NCBI GenBank assembly: GCA_030041195.1
Contig: JASHOI010000465.1
Location: forward strand, 1-6,334
DNA from: Streptosporangiaceae bacterium
Lineage (GTDB): Bacteria > Actinomycetota > Actinomycetes > Streptosporangiales > Streptosporangiaceae
DNA length: 6,334 bases
Direction: 5' to 3'
In this document: piece by piece, positions 1 to 5,249 of the stretch
Numbering within the stretch: the first letter of the stretch is position 1
Layout of the letters: every line of letters begins with the position of its first letter
Position numbers and translations under genes: made by a program
Notes under the pieces: model-generated
Told to the model about the DNA's origin: nothing
The model's input: only the letters and a program-made list of their open reading frames with translations
The model's database searches: none

Positions 1-1592
1 CCGGCCTCGACGGCGGCGTCGCGCAGCCCGGCTCCGTAGTCGGCCAGCGCGTCCACGAGCGCGGTGACCGACGGCCGGGGCGCCATCACGTCGACCCTGA
101 GGCCGAACTCGGCCGCGGTCTTCGCGGTCTCCGGCCCGATCACCGCGATCGCCGTCACCGCGTGCGGCTTGCCCGCGATCCCGATCAGGTTCCGGACGGT
201 GGACGACGACGTGAACAGCACCGCGTCGAACCCCCCGCCCTTGATCGCCTCACGGATCGGCGCGGGCGGCGGCGCTGCCCGCACCGTCCGGTAGGCGGTG
301 ACGTCCTCGGCCTCCCAGCCGAGGCTGGTGAGCCTGGCCAGGAGGGTCTCGGTCGCGATGTCGGCGCGCGGCAGCAGCACCCGGTTGATCGGGTCGAGCA
401 CGTCGTCGTAGGCGGGCCACACGTCGGCCAGCCCTTCGGCCGACTGCTTCTTGTCCGGGACCAGGTCGGGCATGATGCCGAACTCGCGCAGCGACCTCGC
501 CGTCTGCTCGCCGACCGCCGCCACCTTGATCCCGGCAAACGCCCGGGCGTCGAGGCCGTACTCCTCAAACTTCTCCCGCACCGCGCGGACCGCGTTCACC
601 GACGTGAACGCGATCCACTGGTACCTGCCGGTCACCAGCCCCTTCACCGCGCGTTCCATCTGCTGCGGCGTCCTCGGCGGCTCGACGGCGATCGTCGGCA
701 CCTGCTCGGGGACCGCGCCCCAGGCCTGCAGCCGGCTCATCACCTCGCCTGCCTGCTCCTTGGTCCGCGGCACCAGCACCCGCCAGCCGAACAGCGGCTT
801 GGTCTCGAACCAGGACAGCCCGTGCTGCGCTGCGACGCCGTCGCCGACCACGGCGACCGCTGGCCCGTGCGCGGTGAGCAGGCTCACGCCCGCGGCCTTC
901 AGGTCGGCGGTGACGGTACCCAGGGTGCAGACCACGGTGTGCTGGTCGGTGGTGGTGCCGTCCCAGGTGAGGGCGAACGGCGTGGTGTCGGCCCAGCCCG
1001 CCGCGATCAGCATCTTGGCGATGTCGGCCGGCCCGGTCTCGGCACCGAGGATCACCAGGCTGCCCGGGCCGACCTGCACCCGGCTCACCTCGGAGGCGTG
1101 GATGATCCGGACGTCGCCGCTGGCGTCGGACGTCAGCGGGATGCCCGCGTAGGCAGGCACCGCGGTGGCCACCGGCACGCCGGGCACCAGCTCGAACGGC
1201 ACCCGCGCCTTCGCGCACACCGTCGCCTCGGCGGCGGCGTGGCCGAACAGCAGCGGGTCGCTGCGCACCAGCCGCACCGCGTGCTGGCCCGCCTTGGCGG
1301 CCTTGACCAGCAGCTTCGGGTCCTGCGCCAGCGCCTCGGCGTCCACGATCTCCGCCTCGGGGCCGGCCAGCTTGCCAAGCTGCGCGATCAGCTCCGGGTC
1401 CGCCACCACCAGGTCCGCCTCGGCCAGCAGCGCCGCGGCCCGCACGGTCAGCAGGCCCTCATCGCCTGGCCCCGCGCCGACGAACGCGACCCGTCCGGCG
1501 GCCTGCTTCTCCGCTGCCTTGGTCCCGGCCTGCTTCACGGCTGGCTTCGCCGCCGCCCGGGTCGCAGCGTTCTCTGTCACGGGTGGGTTCAC
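1..1592 (-). CDS. hemD: HemD: degenerate SUMT-like domain fused to uroporphyrinogen-III synthase (C-terminus cut by window)
   Basis: The second half is uroporphyrinogen-III synthase, which cyclises hydroxymethylbilane with inversion of ring D. The frame is open from a GTG at 1592 to the left edge, giving 530 codons with no stop, so the C-terminus is missing, probably by only a few residues. Residues 1-32 are an Ala/Lys-rich tail. Residues about 34-265 resemble a tetrapyrrole (SUMT/CobA-type) methyltransferase: VGAGPGD at 38-44, VPGV at 136-139, PAYAGIPLT at 146-154. The usual GGDPFxFGRG motif is replaced by RSDPLLFGHA (110-119), so methylation activity is doubtful. Residues about 268-522 are the HemD domain, with VLVPRTKEQ (272-280), TSVNAV (330-335), PRADIATETL (408-417) and FTSSSTV (460-466). 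Its GTG overlaps the hemC stop by 4 bases. A weak GGGGA (1602-1606) lies 9 nt upstream; GTG at 1580 is an alternative start. The family is certain; only the activity of the N-terminal half is uncertain. Confidence 0.95.
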   Translation of the reverse strand, partial: MNPPVTENAATRAAAKPAVKQAGTKAAEKQAAGRVAFVGAGPGDEGLLTVRAAALLAEADLVVADPELIAQLGKLAGPEAEIVDAEALAQDPKLLVKAAKAGQHAVRLVRSDPLLFGHAAAEATVCAKARVPFELVPGVPVATAVPAYAGIPLTSDASGDVRIIHASEVSRVQVGPGSLVILGAETGPADIAKMLIAAGWADTTPFALTWDGTTTDQHTVVCTLGTVTADLKAAGVSLLTAHGPAVAVVGDGVAAQHGLSWFETKPLFGWRVLVPRTKEQAGEVMSRLQAWGAVPEQVPTIAVEPPRTPQQMERAVKGLVTGRYQWIAFTSVNAVRAVREKFEEYGLDARAFAGIKVAAVGEQTARSLREFGIMPDLVPDKKQSAEGLADVWPAYDDVLDPINRVLLPRADIATETLLARLTSLGWEAEDVTAYRTVRAAPPPAPIREAIKGGGFDAVLFTSSSTVRNLIGIAGKPHAVTAIAVIGPETAKTAAEFGLRVDVMAPRPSVTALVDALADYGAGLRDAAVEA

Positions 1593-2557
1593 TGGTCATC
1601 GTCCCCGTTGCTGATCTGTCCCGCTATCACAGCGGACACGGCCGTATATGTCGCGGCACCACGCCGCAGCAGCTCGGCGGCTACCGAGCGGCCGAGCTGC
1701 TCGGCCTCGTCCGGCGGCCCGCTGGCGCTTGCTCGCAGTGCTGTCTCCCCGTCGGCCGCGACGACAACCGCACGCAGCCGCAATCCATCCGCCCCAGCGG
1801 CATACCCGCCGACCGGGGCGCTGCAACCTGCCTCGAGCGCGGCAAGCAGCGTGCGCTCCGCCGTGGTCGCGGCGTGGGCAGCGGGATCATCCGCGCAGGC
1901 CAGCACCTTTGCCAGGTCCGGCTGGCCGGACCGGCACTCCACCGCCAGGGCCCCCTGGCCTGGCGCCGGGAGCATTTCGTCGGGGTCGAAGACCTGGGTC
2001 ACCGCGTCGAGCCGGCCGATCCTGGCCAGCCCGGCGTAGGCGAGCACCACGGCGTCCACCTCGCCGGACGTGACCCGCCCCAGGCGGGTGCCGGCGTTGC
2101 CGCGGACCGGGACCGGGCGCACGTCCGGGCGCAGCAGCAGCAGCTGAGCAGCGCGGCGTGGCGACCCGGTGCCGATCGTCGCGCCCGGCGGCAGGTCGGC
2201 CAGCTTGGCGCCATCGCGGGCGATGAGCGCGTCCCTCGGGTCGTCCCGGGGCGGAACCGCTGCCAGCACGATGCCCTCCGGCTGTGCCGTGGGCAGATCC
2301 TTCAGCGAGTGCACGGCGATGTCGACGTCGCCGTGCAGCAGGCTGGCCCGCAAGCCGCTGACGAACACGCCGGTCCCGCCGATCTGGGCCAGCTGGGCGC
2401 GGCTTACGTCGCCGAATGTCGTGATCCCGATCAGCTCGACCTCGCGGCCGGTCCGCTCCCTGATCAGGCGCGCGACCTGCTCCGACTGGGCCATGGCCAT
2501 CGGGCTCTTGCGCGTGCCGAGCCGCAGCGGCCGGACCCGTCCCGACGGCGCGGTCAC
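1589..2557 (-). CDS. hemC: HemC: hydroxymethylbilane synthase (porphobilinogen deaminase)
   Basis: Cytoplasmic enzyme that joins four porphobilinogen units into linear hydroxymethylbilane on a covalently bound dipyrromethane cofactor. The protein has 322 residues, a normal length. Visible family motifs are LRLGTRKSPMAMAQ (11-24), HSLKDLPT (83-90, where D87 corresponds to the catalytic Asp84 of the E. coli enzyme), RDDPRDAL (104-111), GSPRRAAQL (131-139), RGNAGTRL (152-159), LPAPGQGALAVE (196-207) and LEAGCSAP (241-248). Cys245 is the expected cofactor attachment site. The arginines that hold substrate carboxylates in the family (134, 135, 152, 158) are all present. The GTG start overlaps the hemA stop by 4 bases and has a strong Shine-Dalgarno sequence inside the end of hemA. 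The stop overlaps the hemD start the same way, so translation of the three genes is probably coupled. Nothing suggests loss of function. Confidence 0.98.
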   Translation of the reverse strand: MTAPSGRVRPLRLGTRKSPMAMAQSEQVARLIRERTGREVELIGITTFGDVSRAQLAQIGGTGVFVSGLRASLLHGDVDIAVHSLKDLPTAQPEGIVLAAVPPRDDPRDALIARDGAKLADLPPGATIGTGSPRRAAQLLLLRPDVRPVPVRGNAGTRLGRVTSGEVDAVVLAYAGLARIGRLDAVTQVFDPDEMLPAPGQGALAVECRSGQPDLAKVLACADDPAAHAATTAERTLLAALEAGCSAPVGGYAAGADGLRLRAVVVAADGETALRASASGPPDEAEQLGRSVAAELLRRGAATYTAVSAVIAGQISNGDDDQ

Positions 2558-4017
2558 CTGGGCACCTCCCGCTCCGGACGCCCGGGACGCTCGCGACGCT
2601 CGGGACGTTCCGGGCCCTCCGGGCGCTCCGGGCGCTCTGGCCAGCCGGGTGCGACAGCGTCCGCCCTGGTCACCGCCTGAACGGCATCTGGATCGAGGTC
2701 GAAGAGCACTCGCAGCACCGCCTCGTAGGAGTCGCCGCCCGGCGAGCCTGCTAGCTCCTTGACCCGGACGGTCGGCGCGTGCAGCAGCTTATCTGCGATT
2801 CGGCGCATGGACTGGGCAATCTCACGACGGGCGCGGGCGTCGAGGCCCGGCACGCGGCCGACCAACCGCGCCAGCTCCGCGTCCACGACCTCGGCGGCCT
2901 TGGCCCGCAGCGCGACCACGGTCGGGGCGACCTTCGCGGCGCGGTCCTTGGACATGTGCGCGGCCAGTTCCTCGGCCACGATCCGGCGGACCGAGGCGAC
3001 ATCCTCCTCGTGAACTCCGCCCGGGCCGCCGACGCCGCCCGCGCCGCCGACCGTCTCCAGGCTGATCACGCTCACGCCGGGAAGCTCCTCGGCGGCGGGA
3101 TCAACGTCGCGCGGCAGCGCGAGGTCGAGCAGGACCAGCGGCGAGCCGGACGGCGCGCGCGCCGCGAGCGCCGCCGCCACGGTATCGGCGGTGATCATGT
3201 GGCCGGGTGCCCCGGTGCAGGAGACGACCAGGTCGGCAGCGGCGATCTCGGCGGGCAGCCCGGCCAGGTCGACCGCGGTGGCCGAGACCGTTGCCGCCAG
3301 CCGCCCGGCGCGGGCGCTGGTCCGGTTGGCAACGACCAGCCTGGCGGCACCCATCCTGGACGCCGTGGCGACCGCCAGCGAGCTCATCGAGCCGGCCCCG
3401 ACCACAAGCACCGAGAGGCCGTCAAGGGCGCCGGCCGAGCCGCCGTCCGGCGCGGGCTGCGGAGCCTGCCCGCCTCTCATTTCGTGCAGGCGCTGCGCGG
3501 CGGTGGTCAGCCCCACGCTGACCAGGCTCGCGCCCGCCCGGTCGATTCCGGTCTCGCTGTGTGCCCGCTTGCCAGTGCGCAGGGCGAGCGAGCCAAGGTC
3601 GGACAGGGAACGGCAGAGCGTGCCCTGCTCCCCGGCCTTGCGCAGGGCCTGGCGCACCTGGCCGAGAATCTGGCTCTCGCCGATCACCATCGAGTCCAGC
3701 CCGCAGGCCACCGAGAGCAGGTGCTGCACCGCCCGGTCCTGATAGTGCACGTACAGATGCGGGGTGAGCTCGGTCAGCGGGAGCGCGGCGTGCCGCGCCA
3801 GCAGCTCGCAGATCCAGGACACGCCGGAATGGAACTTGTCGACCTCGGCGTAGACCTCGACGCGGTTGCAGGTGCTGACGACCAGCGAGCCGGAAACGTC
3901 GTCCGCGTGGGACACGTCGCGCAGCAGCTTGCCGAGCGCGTCGCCGGTCAGCACAGCCCGCTCGAGCGTCGCCACCGGCGCGCTCTTGTGGCTCAGGCCA
4001 ACCACGAGCACGCTCAT
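2554..4017 (-). CDS. hemA: HemA: glutamyl-tRNA reductase with a Pro-Glu-Arg-rich C-terminal tail
   Basis: NADPH-dependent enzyme that reduces glutamyl-tRNA(Glu) to glutamate-1-semialdehyde, the committed step of the C5 pathway to heme. The protein has 487 residues. The N-terminal catalytic domain (about 1-160) starts SVLVVGLSHKSAP and carries the nucleophile Cys50 in STCNRVEVYA, His99, and GESQILGQV (113-121). The Rossmann domain has VLVVGAGSMSSLA (203-215), NRT (231-233) and LLDLALPRDVDP (296-307). The C-terminal dimerisation helices include SVRRIVAEEL (342-351) and end at VLRVLFDLDPDAVQAVTRAD (434-453). Two oddities are a Gly-rich loop at 324-334 between the Rossmann and dimerisation parts, and a tail at 458-487 built of PER/PEG-type triplets. 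The ATG overlaps the rex stop (ATGA) with only a weak GGTGG nearby, suggesting coupling to rex. Control is expected through the Rex operator upstream of rex. Confidence 0.98.
   Translation of the reverse strand: MSVLVVGLSHKSAPVATLERAVLTGDALGKLLRDVSHADDVSGSLVVSTCNRVEVYAEVDKFHSGVSWICELLARHAALPLTELTPHLYVHYQDRAVQHLLSVACGLDSMVIGESQILGQVRQALRKAGEQGTLCRSLSDLGSLALRTGKRAHSETGIDRAGASLVSVGLTTAAQRLHEMRGGQAPQPAPDGGSAGALDGLSVLVVGAGSMSSLAVATASRMGAARLVVANRTSARAGRLAATVSATAVDLAGLPAEIAAADLVVSCTGAPGHMITADTVAAALAARAPSGSPLVLLDLALPRDVDPAAEELPGVSVISLETVGGAGGVGGPGGVHEEDVASVRRIVAEELAAHMSKDRAAKVAPTVVALRAKAAEVVDAELARLVGRVPGLDARARREIAQSMRRIADKLLHAPTVRVKELAGSPGGDSYEAVLRVLFDLDPDAVQAVTRADAVAPGWPERPERPEGPERPERRERPGRPEREVPR
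2563..2570 (-). promoter_or_regulatory. Shine-Dalgarno site of hemC inside hemA
   Basis: GGGAGGTG on the minus strand, with GGAGG 7 nt before the GTG at 2557, lies within the last codons of hemA. It is the strongest ribosome binding site within the operon and supports the GTG start of hemC at the GTGA overlap. Confidence 0.75.
2570..2640 (-). repeat. Coding repeat of the HemA tail (PER/PEG triplets)
   Basis: A degenerate 9-base-period repeat, with units such as cccgagcgt and cccggagcg on the minus strand, encodes PERPERPEGPERPERRERPG-type sequence at HemA residues 460-483. It immediately precedes the hemC ribosome binding site. The repeat lies after the conserved end of the dimerisation domain, so it is probably a disordered appendage rather than part of the enzyme core. 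Confidence 0.8.
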
Positions 4018-4772
4018 GTCGCCACCGCACGCGCGGATGCGGCCGGCACCCCCGGCACCCCCGGCGCCGGCACCGCCGGTGGCGCGCCGCCCGCCGGCGC
4101 GCTGCCGTTGACGCGGACCACCGCCCGCCGCTGCGCGTGGAACGCCAGGATCTGCAGCTCGATGGACAGGTCGACCTTGCGCACGTCCACGCCCGGCGGG
4201 ACGCTCAGCACCACCGGCGCGAAGTTGAGGATGCTCGTGATCCCGGCGGCGACCAGGCGCTCGCAGACCGCCTGGGCGGCCGCGGCCGGGGTCGCGATCA
4301 CGCCGATCGACACGCCCTGCCCGGCGATCACCGACTCGATCTCGTCGGCGTGCCTGACGACCTGCGACGCGATCTTGGTGCCCACCGTGAGCGGATCCGA
4401 GTCGAAGATCGCCGCCACGCGGAACCCGCGCGACGCGAAGCCGCCGTAGTTGGCCAGCGCGTGGCCGAGGTTACCGGCGCCGACGATGATCACGGGCCAG
4501 TTCTGGGTCAGCCCGAGTTCCCTGGAGACCTGATACACCAGGTACTCGACGTCGTAGCCGACGCCACGGGTTCCGTACGAGCCCAGGTGCGACAGGTCCT
4601 TGCGCAGCTTCGCCGAGTTCACGCCCGCCGCCGCGGCCAGTTCCTCGCTGGACACGGTGGCGATGCCGCGGTCGGCGAGTGCGTACAGCGCCCGCAGGTA
4701 GACCGGGAGCCGGTTCACCGTCGCCTCGGGGATACCGTGGTGGCCGTTTTCGGTCATGGAACTGCGGGACAT
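4014..4772 (-). CDS. rex: Rex: NADH/NAD+-sensing transcriptional repressor
   Basis: DNA-binding homodimer that represses respiration-related and heme genes when NADH is scarce and leaves DNA when NADH binds. The protein has 252 residues. An N-terminal winged helix (about 18-85) contains VNRLPVYLRAL (19-29), SSEELAAAAGVNSAKLRKDL (41-60) and GSYGTRGVGYDVEYL (64-78). The Rossmann domain begins VIIVGAGNLGHALANYGGF (94-112). The C-terminal swapped helix carries DLSIELQILAFHAQR (201-215). By position, R21, Y109 and D201 match the Arg-Tyr-Asp triad described for Thermus Rex as the redox switch. The last 30 residues (about 222-252) are an Ala/Pro/Gly-rich tail that looks disordered. The start at 4772 is favoured by an AGGAG site 9 nt upstream; the in-frame ATG at 4757 lacks one. 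It is the first gene of the operon and lies behind its own operator, as in Streptomyces rex-hemACD. Confidence 0.97.
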   Translation of the reverse strand: MSRSSMTENGHHGIPEATVNRLPVYLRALYALADRGIATVSSEELAAAAGVNSAKLRKDLSHLGSYGTRGVGYDVEYLVYQVSRELGLTQNWPVIIVGAGNLGHALANYGGFASRGFRVAAIFDSDPLTVGTKIASQVVRHADEIESVIAGQGVSIGVIATPAAAAQAVCERLVAAGITSILNFAPVVLSVPPGVDVRKVDLSIELQILAFHAQRRAVVRVNGSAPAGGAPPAVPAPGVPGVPAASARAVAT

Positions 4773-4781
4773 GCGTCGGCA

Positions 4782-4786
4782 CTCCT
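4782..4786 (-). promoter_or_regulatory. Shine-Dalgarno site of rex
   Basis: AGGAG on the minus strand lies 9 nt upstream of the ATG at 4772. It decides that start over the in-frame ATG at 4757, which has no such site. Confidence 0.75.
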
Positions 4787-4847
4787 GGGGGGATCCACGC
4801 CGGCGGGCGCGCGACGTTGCGGAGCCCGCGTGCTTGGCATAACAGTC

Positions 4848-4876
4848 ACGCTACGCCCTTGTGAACGGATGCACAA
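4848..4876 (-). promoter_or_regulatory. Predicted promoter of the rex-hemACD operon
   Basis: On the minus strand a -35-like TTGTGC (4876-4871) is followed after exactly 17 bases by TAGCGT (4853-4848), fitting the actinobacterial TAnnnT -10 pattern. The -35 box lies within the Rex operator. Transcription would begin near 4841, leaving a leader of roughly 70 bases. A weaker alternative -10, TGTTAT, lies just downstream at 4844-4839. The assignment is inferred from spacing and motif only. Confidence 0.6.
4859..4876. promoter_or_regulatory. Rex operator (ROP)
   Basis: The 18-bp sequence TTGTGAACGGATGCACAA matches the known Rex operator consensus TTGTGAAnnnnTTCACAA at all defined positions but one (G instead of T at position 13). 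It lies 87 bp upstream of the rex start codon, in the only sizeable intergenic gap of the cluster. It overlaps the predicted -35 box and part of the spacer of the promoter, which would make Rex binding block RNA polymerase. This fits known autoregulation of rex-hemACD in Streptomyces. Confidence 0.9.
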
Positions 4877-4914
4877 AGTCGTGGAGTTCCCGGGCTCAGC
4901 GCCCTGACCGGCAA

Positions 4915-4933
4915 TTTGCCAGTACTTTGCCAG
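4915..4933. repeat. Direct repeat TTTGCCAG x2, 11-bp period
   Basis: TTTGCCAG occurs at 4915-4922 and again at 4926-4933, one helical turn apart, about 40-55 bp upstream of the Rex operator relative to rex transcription. The first copy is also part of a small inverted repeat, GGCAATTTGCC (4910-4920). The position upstream of the -35 box would suit an activator site, but I do not recognise a known regulator consensus. Confidence 0.45.
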
Positions 4934-4947
4934 GTCGCGGCGGCGTT

Positions 4948-4975
4948 TCCCCTAGGACCCCGGCCCCCTAGGGGA
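4948..4975 (-). terminator. Inverted repeat, possible terminator of the upstream gene pair
   Basis: Read on the minus strand, TCCCCTAGG and CCTAGGGGA form a perfect 9-bp stem around a 10-nt GC-rich loop. It starts 10 bases after the stop of the glutaredoxin-like gene. No U-tract follows (aaac), which is common for actinobacterial hairpin terminators, so the assignment rests on position and symmetry. The 5' part also contains a self-contained 10-bp palindrome CCCCTAGGGG at 4965-4974, so a protein-binding site is the alternative. Confidence 0.5.
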
Positions 4976-4985
4976 CCTCGCCGCG

Positions 4986-5249
4986 CTAGGCGCTCAGTGC
5001 GGCGCGCAGGCGCTGCTCGCTGACTCGCCAGAAGTCGTGCTGCACGCCATCAATGAGCGTGACCGGAATCATGTCGCCGTATGCGCGCAGGTCGCTTTCT
5101 GAGCGGGTGATGTCGCGTTCCTGCCACGAGACCCCGAGGTCAGCGGCCACGCGTACGATCACCGCGCGGGCATCGTCGCACAGGTGGCATCCGGGCCGCG
5201 TCAGCAGCGTGATCGCGTGGGCCTGGCCGGGCGCGGCGGAGCTAGCCAC
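4986..5249 (-). CDS. Glutaredoxin-like thioredoxin-fold protein (CHLC active site)
   Basis: Small thiol-redox protein of 87 residues. The thioredoxin-fold signature is clear: strand AITLLTRPG (12-20), active site C21-H-L-C24 followed by DDAR, second strand and SWQERDIT (41-48), and MIPVTLID (60-67) with the cis-proline P62. This is the short glutaredoxin-like family (the former DUF836 type) common in actinobacteria. Its partner and reductant cannot be told from sequence; mycothiol is the usual low-molecular-weight thiol in these organisms. I chose the GTG at 5249, which overlaps the upstream stop by 8 bases (GTGGCTAG). A GGAGG lies 14 nt upstream, rather far, so the exact start is less sure than the gene. 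An ATG at 5459 is open in frame, but its first 70 residues are a shadow of the upstream gene. It is co-directional with rex but separated from it by a 213-bp region holding an inverted repeat and promoter. Confidence 0.9.
   Translation of the reverse strand: MASSAAPGQAHAITLLTRPGCHLCDDARAVIVRVAADLGVSWQERDITRSESDLRAYGDMIPVTLIDGVQHDFWRVSEQRLRAALSA

Noticed and set aside
1..1592. Two separate genes (cobA and hemD) or a frameshifted pair
   Set aside because: One frame is open throughout all 530 codons and joins the two domains through SWFETKPLFGW, as expected for the actinobacterial fusion.
162..2039. Long plus-strand open frame opposite hemD/hemC (625 codons)
   Set aside because: It is antisense to two clear enzyme genes. 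Its translation is Arg/His/Gly-rich without domains, as expected from a high-GC shadow frame.
2779..4449. Long plus-strand open frame opposite hemA/rex (556 codons), and similar frames at 1583-2680 and 4137-4907
   Set aside because: These oppose conserved HemA, HemC and Rex coding sequence, and their translations have shadow-like composition with no recognisable motif.
4773..4847. Riboswitch or attenuator in the rex leader
   Set aside because: The leader is about 70 bases, shows no recognisable riboswitch core or leader peptide, and its GC-rich partial hairpins are not distinctive.
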